This document shows positions 16,551-24,622 of a stretch of DNA of 34,884 bases, piece after piece. The notes under the pieces are model-generated. The model ran no database searches, was not told where the DNA came from, and worked only from the letters and a program-made list of their open reading frames with translations. Within the stretch, counting starts at the first letter, position 1. Every line of letters begins with the position of its first letter. The stretch lies in the NCBI GenBank assembly GCA_016712265.1, contig JADJRJ010000015.1, positions 1 to 34,884 of the forward strand, given 5' to 3'. A program made the position numbers and the translations under genes. This DNA is from Gemmatimonadota bacterium (GTDB lineage Bacteria > Gemmatimonadota > Gemmatimonadetes > Gemmatimonadales > Gemmatimonadaceae).

Positions 16551-18665
16551 CACTGCCCTCCGGTCAGCAGCTTCTTCGCGTAGTCGACGCCCCGCCGGCC
16601 ATCCATCAGCTTCTTCTGGATGCGATCTTTGGAATCGGTCGTCTCCGCGATGTGCTCGTCAATCGTACCGCGCGAGCGCAGGTACCAGTACGTTGCGGGT
16701 CCCCTGTTCTCGCCCCGCGAGATCCGGTGAATCCGGTCCTCAACTGCTCCTGCGGTCGTCCGGCACCCAGGTCTCGTCGATCACGACCATATCGTCTGCG
16801 CGGTCGAGCGTCAGGGATACGCCGCCCGCATATGTATTCAACAGGAATACGCGCGGACCGCCCGGCTTCTGGAACTTAGCCTTGGCCACCGCGCGGTCGG
16901 CATTCTTCGTCTGGCCGGTGATGATGAGGCTCGGAATCCGCAGCCGGTCCAGCTGCGCCTTGAATATGTTAAGCAGCCCGGTCTGCCAGGACCCAATCAC
17001 AACCTTTCCGTCGCCCCACGGCTCCTTGTTGATGCCGCGTTCGTCGAGGAACTCGACAATCCACTCCCACTTGTTCGATGGGAGGCCGGGCGCGAATGTG
17101 TCGGCCCACTCCTTCAGCGATGAGTCCGGTATCAGGCGGAGGACGCGCGTCACATCGCCATAGGAACAGGCGAACTGCTTCTGTCGCGTCATCTCCGCCA
17201 GGACGCCGATAGCCGACAGCTCGCCCGACTCCAGGCGCGCTACCGCATTCAGCGTCATGTCCTCATATGCCTTGGCCTGCTTGACGCCCATATCGAGCCA
17301 GACGCCAATAGGGCTCTCGTCGTTCTTCGGGTCCAGCCGCGTTCCGGCGTACACCTTGCTCGGCAGCCAGGGTGCGACCTCGCCCTTTGTCCGACGCATC
17401 ATGGTCACGTCCGTCTCAATACCGAACTCGTGTTCGACGTCCGGCCGGACGGATTCAATGACGCGGTAATCGTCGTTCTCTTCGATCTGGAACCAGCGCT
17501 CAGCATGGCGGCGAAGCTCGGTGGCGCCCAGGTCGAGCCAGTGGAGCGTGCCCCATTGGTTCAGCGGGTTACCGCGCCAGGGCGTCCCGCTCAGGGCCAT
17601 CTTCTCCACCGCGAGGTCGTGCGCCCGCGGGCGGACGCGCGACCTTGCGCGCCCGAAGCGGATGCGCGACATCGCGGTGCTCGCTCGGTTGCGGCCGGGA
17701 GGATCTTGTGCGACTCGTCGATAATGATCGCTGACCAGGTCTGCTCGAACAGGCCCGGGTGCCGCCGCGCGGTCGGGTCGTAGAGCTCCAGAGCACGCTC
17801 GTACTCCTCGGCCGCTCTCGCTGCCGGAGAGCCCTCCGCGGGCTCAACCGCGAGCGTCCCGAGGTCGAGCCCGGTCAGCGTCTCCTCGTCAAGCTCAGAG
17901 ACGCCTAGCCAGTCCTCCCAACTGGCGGCCTTGCCCTTCTTCTTGCGGACCGGCGGACGCTCCACCTGCAGCATCTCCATGTTGATGAAGAGCCAGGAGC
18001 GCTGCTCGATGCGGTGTGCCGCCCAGGAGCGGAACCGGGCGATGGTTGCCTCTCGCTGCTCTCGTGAGCCCTCGGCGACGACGAACTGCTCACCGGGCGC
18101 CCAGTCCCGCATCTCGTCCGGCCAGGTCACCGTGGCGGCCACGCTCGGCGCTACCACAAGGATCGGGCCGGCCAGCTGGGACTCGACGACTGCGCCGATT
18201 GCCTGGAGCGTCTTGCCGAGCCCGGGGTGGTCCCCGTTCACCGACACGCCCGCCCGCATGGCGAAGCCGATGCCGACCGCCTGGAACGCACGGTGGTGGA
18301 CCGCCTCGCTCAGCCGCGGGTAGACCTCGTCCAGGATCGGCGTCGGGAAGTCATCGACCGCGCGGATTCGCATCAGGTCCCGGCGCCGGTCCGCCTCCTC
18401 GGCGGCCCACTCCCACAGACCATCCATGATGTTCAGCTTGCAGTCGCCGAACTCCGCGCGGAGGTCCAGGCACGTCCGGTAGTTCAGCGGGAAGCTCCAG
18501 CAGCCTTGGGCTGGTGCATAGGCTCGACCTCGGCCGCCCACTTGACGGCCTTGGGGCCGTCCATGAAGTTGTAGCCCGGAATCCGGGCCGCCCGGCGCGG
18601 GATGTCCCCGCGCCAGCGACACCGACCCAGATCCGGTTGCCGACTCGGTCCAGGTGTAGTTTCAT
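16550..18665 (-). CDS. SNF2-family DEXH helicase (frameshifted)
   Basis: A superfamily 2 DNA translocase with all main motifs in order: I DHPGLGKTLQAIGAV, Ia PILVVAPSVA, II SAIIIDESHKI (DESH), III ALSGTPWRGNP, IV-V SLIITGQTKNADRA and FLLNTYAGGVSLTL, and VI EDRIHRISR near the C-terminus. Slips occur near 18500, 17680, 16740 and between. ATG at 18665 (MKLHLDRVGNRIWVG) follows TAGGAAAGAC; TGA at 16550-16552. About 705 residues, resembling the compact SNF2 proteins of tailed phages. It probably remodels or unwinds DNA during replication or recombination. Confidence 0.85.
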
Positions 18666-18811
18666 CTGTCTTTCCTATTCAGGCGGTCTGCGTCCTCCTG
18701 GGCCAGTTCGGGATGAGACCAGATGCCAACCACTTCCGGCTCCTCACCCTCTATGTTCCAAACCACCTGGTATAGCCTGTCAAAAACCCGGCGCACATAA
18801 TACTCGTCCAT
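18662..18811 (-). CDS. Small hypothetical protein
   Basis: A 49-residue frame from ATG 18811 to TGA 18662-18664. It overlaps the helicase stop upstream and the SNF2 ATG downstream (ATGA), and has GGGGACGGACTG ahead of the start. The sequence MDEYYVRRVFDRLYQVVW followed by EPEVVGIWSHPELAQ looks like a small beta-hairpin-helix fold. Not recognised. Its tight fit between two helicase genes supports translation. Confidence 0.6.
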   Translation of the reverse strand: MDEYYVRRVFDRLYQVVWNIEGEEPEVVGIWSHPELAQEDADRLNRKDR

Positions 18812-19976
18812 CAGTCCGTCCCCAAGCAGAGCATCATGCGCTCCTTTGCGCGAGTGATAGCGGTGTAGAGCCACTTACGGTCGCGGTTCCCGTCCTGAGC
18901 GATCAGGACGTGGTCCCATTCCGAGCCGCTGCGCCGAGTGCTGGTGATGGCGTACAGGTTGCCACACGCGCGCGTGCCGGACGCGGTACCGGAAGTCCAT
19001 GGTGGAGAGGTCTTTCCACTCCTGCGCCCCGCCGAAGCCCTGCTTCCAGGCCGACATGGCGAAGAAACGGTCAGGGCCCTCAGCCAGCCTCAACTCTACC
19101 GTGTTGGGGAGGTGGTCTCGCTCGATGACCTCGCAGACGGTGAACACGTCGCCGTTGGCGATGCCCTGCTCGCGTGGCGGACTTTGAACAGCACATCCTC
19201 GCCCGGCTCAACGAGACCCTGCCGCCCGGTCAGCGCGCGGTAGTTCCGGTTGTACATGGTGCGGGTGGTGTGCTTCCAGGTCAGGATCTGGTCCACCTCG
19301 TCCGTGTCCCAGTCCGCCCGGTTCGGCGACATCTTGGTGATGATGGCCTCTTCGTTCCGACCGTACTTGCCCGGGCGGAGGCTCTCGCCATTCCGAACCG
19401 CGTGCGCCAGCGGATGATGGGGTTCTCCGCGGCGCGCCGCATGATCTCGGTGAGGACGTAGGTCAGCTCGCCGAAACCGGAAAAGCGCCCTCGACCGGCG
19501 GCAGCTGGCCCGGGTCGCCCACGGCGAGGATCGGCACGCCCTTGGCGATCAGGTCCTTGGCCATCTTCTCATTCACCATCGACGCCTCATCGACGATGAT
19601 CAGGACCGGCGGAACCTCCTCCACGATCTCCCCAGCGGCGTTGAACAGGCCGCGCTGGAGGAAAGACATCTTCAGCGCCGGGCACCTCGCATCGTGGTTC
19701 TTGTTGTCCGACCCGCACTCGCACTCGCCGAACACCGGCTGGCCGTACAGGAAGCTGTGGATGGTTGCGCGCGCGCTACCGCGCCCCCGGGACGCGGCGG
19801 CGCGGTCAGCGCGAGGACAACGGTGTGGCCCGGCCTCGCCGATCAGGTTGCGATGAGGTGGTGGCGCCGGAACCTGCGTACCCGCCCAGGAAGAATGGGT
19901 CATCCCCGCCCTCGCGGTACCAGTTGAAGATCTCGCTCCGCGCGGCGTACTGTCCGTTGGTCAGGTCCAGGTCCAT
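18811..19976 (-). CDS. Dda/RecD-like SF1 helicase (frameshifted)
   Basis: A superfamily 1B helicase read across about five slips. The N-terminus LTNGQYAARSEIFNWY precedes FFLGGYAGSG, a damaged Walker A (expected GYAGSGKT; Lys lost to missing bases). Later come ATIHSFLYGQP, VLIIVDEASMVNEKMA (Walker B/motif II), ILAVGDPGQLPPV (motif III), and the C-terminal block SGSEWDHVLIAQD and KWLYTAITRAKERMML (motifs V-VI, UvrD_C_2). A Cys-rich insertion FGECECGSDNKNHDARC lies between motifs Ia and II. About 388 residues, Dda size. Start ATG 19976; stop TGA 18811-18813. Likely role: unwinding during replication or recombination. Confidence 0.85.
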
Positions 19977-20004
19977 CAGGCTCACCCCTTCTTGGTGTAG
20001 TCGT

Positions 20005-20033
20005 AGCCTAGCGTAAGACGCTCGTGGCGTCTA
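20005..20033 (-). promoter_or_regulatory. Operator-bearing promoter 2 (TAGACG-17-TAGGCT)
   Basis: TAGACG at 20033-20028, 17-base spacer, TAGGCT at 20010-20005, with palindrome GACGC-CACGA-GCGTC. It stands about 30 bases ahead of the Dda-like helicase ATG at 19976. The TAG of the -35 box is also the stop codon of the preceding gene. Confidence 0.8.
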
Positions 20034-20553
20034 GCGCACGCTTGCAATCTGTTCGATCCGCGCCGCGCGGAAGCCGGTTCCCGCCATGTCCAGGAACTCC
20101 AGGACCCGGTGGCCGGCGCGTGTGACCGCGATCTTGTGGTTGTGGTGACGTTGCGGGAAGCGGTGTGGTGGTTCGCCCCTGGATCACCTTCTCGTGCGGG
20201 CCATCCGGGTACAGCCGCGCCTCCTCCTCGCGGCCCGAGGTCGTGCTGACCCACTTGATCCGCTTGCCCATCAGGGCGGTCAGGATCTCGCCGTCACCGG
20301 CCTCAGGCTCGAATGGGAGCTTGCCGCGCCGGGAGGTCCGCACCGGCGTGCCTGCCTCCGCGCCGCAGGGGAACAGGTAGGTCCGGACCAGCGCCATGTG
20401 CTCAGCGTTGCTCGGCAACTTCTGTCGACGCCAATACTCCACGCCCGCGCCGAACGGGTTGGGCGCGCTGATGATCTCGCCCTCGCCCGCCTCCGGACAG
20501 GACGGGCCGTGGATCTCCAGCCCGTCCGTCACGGGCACCGCGAGGTACCTCAT
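20031..20553 (-). CDS. Hypothetical protein, about 173 residues
   Basis: ATG at 20553 overlaps the upstream stop. The protein has MRYLAVPVTDGLEIHGPSC, then EAGEGEIISAPNPFGAG and the similar FEPEAGDGEILTALMG, suggesting an internally repeated element, and after one slip near 20170 HKIAVTRAGHRVLEFLD and FRAARIEQIASVR, ending in the TAG at 20031-20033 that forms part of the next promoter. Probably globular; no family recognised. Confidence 0.55.
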
Positions 20554-20732
20554 TGGAGCTCGCCTTCCACCACCGGCGCGTCCGGGTCGATCTCAGCCAT
20601 CACTTCGATCGTGACGGACCGCTTGGAAGGCTTGCCGCCAGGCGAGACCTTGGCCATCGGGATGTGCTGGCCCGCAGCCTTCATCGCCCGCATCTTCGCC
20701 AGCAGCGCTGCGCGGAGTTCATCGTCACTCAT
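20550..20732 (-). CDS. Small hypothetical protein, 60 residues
   Basis: Intact frame from ATG 20732 to TGA 20550-20552, overlapping genes at both ends. It begins MSDDELRAALLAKMRAMKAA (amphipathic helix) and continues SPGGKPSKRSVTIEVMAEID with an acidic end. No family recognised; overlaps and clean reading support it. Confidence 0.65.
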   Translation of the reverse strand: MSDDELRAALLAKMRAMKAAGQHIPMAKVSPGGKPSKRSVTIEVMAEIDPDAPVVEGELQ

Positions 20733-21036
20733 CGTCGTCGTCCTCCTCGTCCTCGCCGTAGGCGTCCTCCCAGCGCTGCGGCAGCTCCGCCCGCACCTTC
20801 TCGATCCGGTCCTTGGGCGCGTCGTACGGGTACATGATCGTGCCGACTGCGAAGCACAGGCCCTGGACTTTGCCCTGCTGCTGGAGGTACGCAATGGCGT
20901 GCTCGGCGCTCACCGTCCCGACGTTCTTGGCGGTCACGCCGCCATCCTCGTGCAGCTCCTTCAGCCGGTTGTACTGCGCGTCCAGCTGTTCCCACAGCAT
21001 CTCGACGAGGCTCTGCCCCGCATGCTCCTGCGCCAT
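20725..21036 (-). CDS. Hypothetical protein, 103 residues, acidic tail
   Basis: Intact frame; ATG at 21036 follows GGAGCAGATCTG and overlaps the upstream TGA. The sequence has LVEMLWEQLDAQYNRLKELH, then AEHAIAYLQQQGKVQGLCFA and IMYPYDAPKDRIEKVRAELP, and ends in an all-acidic tail. It is probably a small helical cytoplasmic protein; I do not recognise a family. Confidence 0.7.
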   Translation of the reverse strand: MAQEHAGQSLVEMLWEQLDAQYNRLKELHEDGGVTAKNVGTVSAEHAIAYLQQQGKVQGLCFAVGTIMYPYDAPKDRIEKVRAELPQRWEDAYGEDEEDDDDE

Positions 21037-21240
21037 CAGATCTGCTCCTGCCTCTTGAGTTCACGGAGCCGCGTCTCCAGGTAGGCGTAGGTCCGCGGCG
21101 AAGAGCATCGACACCTCGCCATCCAGCTTCCCGCGCTGGATCTGGTACGTCGGGCCGTCCGGGCATTGCATCAGCAGCTCCACGACCTTGGTCGCTGTGT
21201 CCGCGTCCATGACCCGCTCGATTACCAACCGCTTCTGCAT
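21036..21240 (-). CDS. Small hypothetical protein, 68 residues (one frameshift)
   Basis: ATG at 21240 follows CGGGAGGGCGAG. Reads MQKRLVIERVMDADTATKV, then CPDGPTYQIQRGKLDGEVS and, after a slip near 21095, TYAYLETRLRELKRQEQI with TGA at 21036-21038. The clean C-terminal helix and the stop overlapping the next ATG justify joining frames. First gene behind the promoter at 21271-21299. Unrecognised. Confidence 0.6.
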
Positions 21241-21270
21241 CTCGCCCTCCCGGCGCCTTGTTACACAGTT

Positions 21271-21299
21271 AGCCTAGCGGACGACGCCCCGGGCGTCTA
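21271..21299 (-). promoter_or_regulatory. Operator-bearing promoter 3 (TAGACG-17-TAGGCT)
   Basis: TAGACG at 21299-21294, 17-base spacer, TAGGCT at 21276-21271; palindrome GACGC-CCGGG-GCGTC. About 31 bases upstream of the ATG at 21240. Confidence 0.75.
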
Positions 21300-21318
21300 C
21301 CCCGGGGCGTCTCCGACT

Positions 21319-21496
21319 TCAGCGGCGCTTGTGTCCGCGCGCCGATTCGTACCCTCCCCTTCCCATGACCGGGCACAGCGGCGTCCGGTCGCGGCGTCGG
21401 CGTACCGGTCGCCCTTTGGCGGCGCGGGGTCGTGCCGTTCGTCGGCGGCAGAGCCACCGCGTCCTCCCCGCACTCAGGGCACACTACGCCGCTCAT
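21319..21496 (-). CDS. Zinc-ribbon-type small protein (frameshifted)
   Basis: ATG at 21496 overlaps the stop of the Cys-rich miniprotein. N-terminus MSGVVCPECGEDAVALPP contains CPECG, a classic zinc knuckle. After slips the C-terminus reads RTPLCPVMGRGGYESARGHK, giving a further Cys and a His, with TGA at 21319-21321. About 59 residues. Probably a single zinc-ribbon protein; partner unknown. Confidence 0.5.
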
Positions 21497-21597
21497 CAGC
21501 CCTCCTTACAAGGTCCGTCGTGGCACGAACCGTCGCACACACAGTTCTTGGTGCACGGACACTCCATGCAGTCCCGGCACTCCACTCTCTGGCTCAT
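21496..21597 (-). CDS. Cys-rich miniprotein, 33 residues with 8 cysteines
   Basis: Intact frame from ATG 21597 to TGA 21496-21498, overlapping the genes before and after by ATGA junctions. The sequence is MSQRVECRDCMECPCTKNC followed by VCDGSCHDGPCKEG: eight cysteines and a histidine in 33 residues. Such density is seen in metallothioneins and small zinc-cluster proteins. There is no signal peptide, so it should act in the cytoplasm. Not a family I can name; overlapping starts and stops are the main evidence that it is made. Confidence 0.65.
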   Translation of the reverse strand: MSQRVECRDCMECPCTKNCVCDGSCHDGPCKEG

Positions 21598-21674
21598 GGC
21601 CAGTCTCCCATCCCGTCGCAGTTCGGGCAGCCGCCCTTGGCGTCGCCGCATGTGGTGCATCCTCCGAAGTTCAT
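21594..21674 (-). CDS. Cys-rich miniprotein, 26 residues
   Basis: Intact frame MNFGGCTTCGDAKGGCPNC then DGMGDWP, ATG 21674 to TGA 21594-21596, overlapping both neighbours. Two CxxC pairs spaced by six residues and glycine-rich turns look like a half DnaJ-type zinc-binding repeat or rubredoxin-like knuckle. Upstream AAGGGA may serve as ribosome site. Function unknown. Confidence 0.6.
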   Translation of the reverse strand: MNFGGCTTCGDAKGGCPNCDGMGDWP

Positions 21675-21885
21675 ACCAAGCTGTGTCCCTTCTCCTCGAC
21701 GTAGGCGTTGGCGCGCTCTACGCCCCGCCCGTCCGCGTTCGAGAACTCCCCGAGCGTCAGGCCCCCGCCGTTCCGCGGGCGGTGCTTCCGGATGACGCGG
21801 GTGGGCGCCTTGCTTGGCCGGCCATCCTCGTCCACGGTCTCGGTGAGGATGACGACGCGCGCGACGCCGCGCAGGTTGTGGTCAT
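21671..21885 (-). CDS. Small hypothetical protein, about 71 residues
   Basis: ATG at 21885 follows GGAGGGCCTCAGTC. After an apparent one-base insertion at the third codon, the frame reads NLRGVARVVILTETVDEDG, then APTRVIRKHRPRNGGG and SNADGRGVERANAYVEEKG, ending in TGA at 21671-21673 overlapping the next ATG. A beta-strand pair followed by a helix; unrecognised. Confidence 0.55.
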
Positions 21886-21934
21886 GACTGAGGCCCTCCC
21901 TGGGCGTAAGGGCGTGGACGTCGCGGGTTAGGGG

Positions 21935-22016
21935 TGGGGCGGGCAGGACTCGAACGCGCTCGGTCTCTCAGAGGGATGAGAGCCTTCCGCGACGCCACAG
22001 GCACGCAGCCCGCCCC
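21935..22016 (-). tRNA. tRNA-like gene (anticodon uncertain)
   Basis: On the minus strand, GGGGCGG (22016-22010) and CCGCCCC (21942-21936) form a perfect 7-bp acceptor stem with a discriminator A, 82 bases overall. A T-arm with loop TTCGAGT and a weakened stem lies at the expected place, and a D-loop-like TGTGGCGT carries the GG pair. The anticodon arm is ambiguous: CTCTCAT would give anticodon CTC (Glu), but CTCTCA/TGAGAG also pairs as a longer stem. Base errors may have damaged it. No CCA is encoded. Confidence 0.55.
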
Positions 22017-22018
22017 AG

Positions 22019-22214
22019 GTCTAGCTGGATGGACGTCTGCGTTCCACTTCCAGCCGCGCTCGCCGTACTGGTGGTTCAGGCTCTTGGTCATCAGATCGAC
22101 CGCGGCAGCGGTGTCACCGGCGAAGCCGCTCATGTTGACGGTCCGCTGCAGCCAGGTCTTGCCATTCTTCACGAGCACCCGCCGAACGATGATGCCGCCG
22201 CTGTTCTTTGCCAT
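22019..22214 (-). CDS. Small hypothetical protein, about 64 residues
   Basis: ATG at 22214 follows GAGAGGAACC and gives MAKNSGGIIVRRVLVKNGK, then VNMSGFAGDTAAAVDLMTKS and NHQYGERGWKWNADV. A late slip brings a TAG at 22019-22021 into frame just before the tRNA-like gene. A small alpha/beta protein with no recognised family. Confidence 0.55.
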
Positions 22215-22235
22215 GGTTCCTCTCCGGTTGCGGAA

Positions 22236-22271
22236 GGGCGGGCGGTCGGCTCCCCAACGTCGCGCCCGCCC
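22236..22271 (-). terminator. GC hairpin between two small genes
   Basis: Arms GGGCGGGCG (22236-22244) and CGCCCGCCC (22263-22271) pair perfectly around an 18-base loop. It lies between the stop at 22317 and the start at 22214. No clear T tract; it could end or attenuate transcription or protect an RNA end. Confidence 0.4.
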
Positions 22272-22316
22272 CTCCTAATTGCCGCCAACCAGCTCCCCAG
22301 CGGTCAGCGGCTGGTC

Positions 22317-22475
22317 TCAGGCCTTCTTCAGGTCGGCCGCGCTGAACTCCTTGTAGCCACCCAAGTGATCGAGCCGAACCTGGACGTCCCCGTTGATCTC
22401 CTCGCCGATCACCTCTCCGGTGTACCCCTGCCAACCAGGGCTTCAACGCATATGCGCGTCGCCGATCTCGGGCAT
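22317..22475 (-). CDS. Small beta-rich protein, about 52 residues
   Basis: ATG at 22475 follows GGAAGGAGCGCGAC. MPEIGDAHMR is followed, after a slip near 22440, by GWQGYTGEVIGEEINGDVQV, then HLGGYKEFSAADLKKA and TGA at 22317-22319. The GYTGxV...GDVxVxLD.L pattern resembles small SH3-like barrels found in phage early genes. It directly follows the promoter at 22511-22539. Confidence 0.55.
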
Positions 22476-22510
22476 GTCGCGCTCCTTCCGAGCGGTGAGC
22501 TTACGGGATG

Positions 22511-22539
22511 AGTCTAGCGGTCGACGCTGTCCGCGTCTA
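22511..22539 (-). promoter_or_regulatory. Operator-bearing promoter 4 (TAGACG-17-TAGACT)
   Basis: TAGACG at 22539-22534, 17-base spacer, TAGACT at 22516-22511; palindrome GACGC-GGACA-GCGTC. About 36 bases upstream of the ATG at 22475 and just behind the stop at 22548. Confidence 0.8.
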
Positions 22540-22547
22540 CCCCGCAT

Positions 22548-22673
22548 CTACCAGGGTATCATGTTGAGTAGGGACAGGATCAGGAACAGCAGGCCACCGG
22601 CGAAAAGACCGGCCAGGGCCGCCCCACCCGACACGAGAATGCCGGGCGGGACGGGGAGTTGGATCTTGCTCAT
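22548..22673 (-). CDS. Single-pass membrane miniprotein, 41 residues
   Basis: Intact frame from ATG 22673 to TAG 22548-22550. The body is almost entirely hydrophobic (GILVSGGAALAGLFAGGLLF, then LILSLLNMIPW), predicting one membrane helix with glycine-rich packing faces. The ATG overlaps the upstream stop. Such peptides can be early membrane modulators; no family known. Confidence 0.65.
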   Translation of the reverse strand: MSKIQLPVPPGILVSGGAALAGLFAGGLLFLILSLLNMIPW

Positions 22674-22918
22674 CCGATGGACCGCCGAGCTCCACGCTTG
22701 TCACGCCACCCCGGCCCCCGGTCAGGTCGGCCGTCGCCGCAGCGGTCCGGCCGCGAGCCGCAGCGCCCGCGTGGTTCCCGCCCTGCCGCTCCGCGCGCCG
22801 TAGCGAGGGTTGCTCGGCAGGAACAGCTCGACGGCGCTTTGCGCGCGTCCACGTCCCGAGCCAGGACCATGCGGGCGCCACCCTCGGCGCGCCTCCAGGC
22901 GACGGCGGCGGACCATCA
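22670..22918 (-). CDS. Basic hypothetical protein (frames unresolved)
   Basis: Between the DUF2786 gene and the membrane miniprotein, an ATG at 22918 (MMVRRRRLEARRG) overlaps the upstream TGA, and a C-terminus GWRDKRGARRSIG ends with TGA at 22670-22672, also overlapping. The middle can be read as AVELFLPSNPRYGARSG or as Ala/Arg-rich sequence in other frames, so at least two slips are present. Very basic, about 80 residues. Treat as a broken but probably real gene. Confidence 0.35.
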
Positions 22919-23628
22919 TCTCCGTGACCCGGTCCCGCAGGGAGGTTGTAGAACCCCTCGGCGTGGCGCGTTCCGGTAGTTCTTCACCCCGTGCGTCAGC
23001 TTGGGCTTCTCCTCGCCGGTGGCGGCGTACGCCTTGGCAAGCTGGCGCTTCATCCAGCCGTTGTCCGCGGGCGGGCAGGCCACCTCGACCGTCTCGCCCT
23101 TGGAGGTACGGGTGAACGGCTGGTTCTCCTTGCGGGCCTGGTGCCACACGTAGTCCCACTTGTAACCGGCCTCCACGAACGCCCGGATGTTCTCGCCCGC
23201 CGATGCGTTACGGTTCCGCTTGGGGAACAGCTGTGCGCTGAACACGAGGTAGGTCCCAGTCCACAGCATCTTTGAGTAGCCGATGGCGTCGGGTACCCGA
23301 CGGCGTGGATGGTGCTCGTGGCGCGGACTTGAAGACGATCTCCACGCCGGCCAGGTTGGCCAGCAGCGCGGCGACGTTGCGGTGGGTCGGCAGGAACTCG
23401 TCGAACGAGTCCACCCACTCGATCTCCTCATCGGTGACCTCGTGGCGCTTCGCCTCGCCGATCCCCCGGGCGACGTTCCGAGCCCGCAGCGCGGCCTCTT
23501 CGATCTGGTGCACCTTCATGAGGTTGTCGGCCATGGCCAGCGCCGAGTCCCGCTCGCCTTGCGGCGTGCCGGGGTGGTTTGGCGCAGTCGAGATCTTCCC
23601 GGATACGGTCGAGGATCTTGTCGCTCAT
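22916..23628 (-). CDS. DUF2786-domain protein (frameshifted)
   Basis: ATG at 23628 follows GGAGGCCCCAG. MSDKILDRIREDLDCAKP and, after a slip, RDSALAMADNLMKVHQIEEA match DUF2786 (KIxxLLxxAxxT...EAxxAxxxAxxLMxKxxIdE), common in actinobacteria and their phages. The following region (EIEWVDSFDEFLPTHRNVAA, YLVFSAQLFPKRNRNASAGE, AGYKWDYVWHQARKE) is the usual C-terminal partner. About 237 residues, at least three slips; the end near 22916 is uncertain because alternative frames continue. Molecular function of the family is not established. Confidence 0.7.
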
Positions 23629-23679
23629 CTGGGGCCTCCGAGTCTCGCGCCCGTTCCGGGCGGGCTGTTTACAACGCTC

Positions 23680-23708
23680 AGTCTAGCTTACGACGCCATC
23701 GGCGTCTA
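23680..23708 (-). promoter_or_regulatory. Operator-bearing promoter 5 (TAGACG-17-TAGACT)
   Basis: TAGACG at 23708-23703, 17-base spacer, TAGACT at 23685-23680; palindrome GACGC-CGATG-GCGTC. Ahead of the DUF2786 gene, with a small GC hairpin (GCCCG/CGGGC) in the leader. Confidence 0.8.
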
Positions 23709-23712
23709 GTCC

Positions 23713-24200
23713 TTACGCCACGTCCATGTAGCCGCGCTTGCGGGCGCAGACCGGGCCGATGCCGCGCTGGCGGCTGACCTCGTTGGCACTCGCCGATGGT
23801 GCGGCCGTAGAGCAACGAGGCGCGCGCGGGTCGGCAGCGATGGCGCGAGGACCCGCACGCTGCTCCTCCAGCGTCAGCCGCGCGCGTCCGACAGCCGACG
23901 GCGACGAACGTCCGCCAGCCCCTTACCCGTGGTGGGCGCGTCCACGCAGTAGAGGCGATGTCGGCGGCGCGGGCCGTTCCGGATGGCGTAGGGTCCCTCA
24001 TCGACGCGTCGCCGAGGCGCGACGCGGCGGAAGAGTTCGCGCCAGTCACCCTCGCGACAGCCCCGGCGTTGCGGAACTCCGGGTCCCCTCGGCACAGGTG
24101 TGCGCTCGACCAGCGCGTCAGACCGGATCGCGCCCGCGTGGCGTAGCACATCATGACCATGGCGCGGTCAGGTGGTCATCGCGCGGACGCCGCACTTCAT
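23713..24200 (-). CDS. DUF6011-like protein (frameshifted)
   Basis: ATG at 24200 follows GGGAGGGGTTGAGAG. Joined across about four slips: GPYAIRNGP and HRLYCVDAPTTGKG, then LTLEEQRAG and AIAADPRASLLYGRTIGEC, and finally VSRQRGIGPVCARKRGYMD. The closing RGIGPVCARK with an upstream cysteine is the signature of DUF6011-type zinc domains in actinophages, where it follows CxxCGRxLxDxxS. Here part of the first cysteine pair seems lost to missing bases. About 160 residues; TAA at 23713-23715. Function unknown. Confidence 0.5.
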
Positions 24201-24231
24201 CTCTCAACCCCTCCCGGTACGGCGTGTCGTC

Positions 24232-24260
24232 AGCTTACCCTACGGCGCCACCGGCGTCTA
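24232..24260 (-). promoter_or_regulatory. Operator-bearing promoter 6 (TAGACG-17-TAAGCT), imperfect
   Basis: TAGACG at 24260-24255, 17-base spacer, TAAGCT at 24237-24232. Half-sites are GACGC-CGGTG-GCGCC, so the second arm has one mismatch. It precedes the DUF6011-like gene by about 32 bases. Confidence 0.65.
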
Positions 24261-24333
24261 CCCGGCGTGCTCCTCCATCTCCTTCGATGATCGACACGTA
24301 GTGAGTCGCCTTGCTACCGCACCAGCACTTCAT
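24235..24333 (-). CDS. Miniprotein with CxC motif, 32 residues
   Basis: ATG at 24333 overlaps the upstream TGA and gives MKCWCGSKATHYVSIIEGDG with an Arg/Gly tail, ending in TAA at 24235-24237. Cys-Trp-Cys-Gly and the nearby His suggest a metal site. The stop lies inside the -10 box of the next promoter, which is unusual; the true end could differ if bases are missing. Confidence 0.45.
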   Translation of the reverse strand: MKCWCGSKATHYVSIIEGDGGARRVDAGGAVG

Positions 24334-24488
24334 CACTCGTCCTCATCCCACTCGTTGTAGCCGACCTTGAACGCACACGCCATGTGGAACCACCCGCCAA
24401 GCAGGTCGGTCCCCTCGGGCGCCCGGTACCGGTTCACATCGCCCTTCCGGGCGTCGTCGCCCTCCAGGCAGACCTGGCACTTCGGCAT
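24333..24488 (-). CDS. Zinc-type small protein, 51 residues
   Basis: Intact frame, ATG 24488 to TGA 24333-24335. MPKCQVCLEGDDARKGDV, then TDLLGGWFHMACAFKVGYNE: a CxxC pair and an HxxC pair about 30 residues apart, a CCHC-type zinc site. Acidic C-terminus. It overlaps neighbours at both ends. The similar protein at 24622-24744 shares the layout, so the two may be paralogues. Confidence 0.65.
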   Translation of the reverse strand: MPKCQVCLEGDDARKGDVNRYRAPEGTDLLGGWFHMACAFKVGYNEWDEDE

Positions 24489-24622
24489 CAGTCCTCCCAC
24501 ACCTGCGGAAGCTCCCCGCCGCTCTGGAAGATAGCCTGCTCCACCTCGGCGATGGAGTCGGCCTGGAACGTACCGGTGGTCCAGGAGACACCCGTCCACC
24601 ACTTCGCCCGGTAGGTCTTCAT
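24488..24622 (-). CDS. Small hypothetical protein, 44 residues
   Basis: Intact frame from ATG 24622 (after GGGAGGACTG) to TGA 24488-24490. MKTYRAKWWTGVSWTTGTF, then QADSIAEVEQAIFQSGGELP reads as a short beta hairpin plus helix. No cysteines, unlike its neighbours. Not recognised; overlaps and ribosome site support it. Confidence 0.65.
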   Translation of the reverse strand: MKTYRAKWWTGVSWTTGTFQADSIAEVEQAIFQSGGELPQVWED

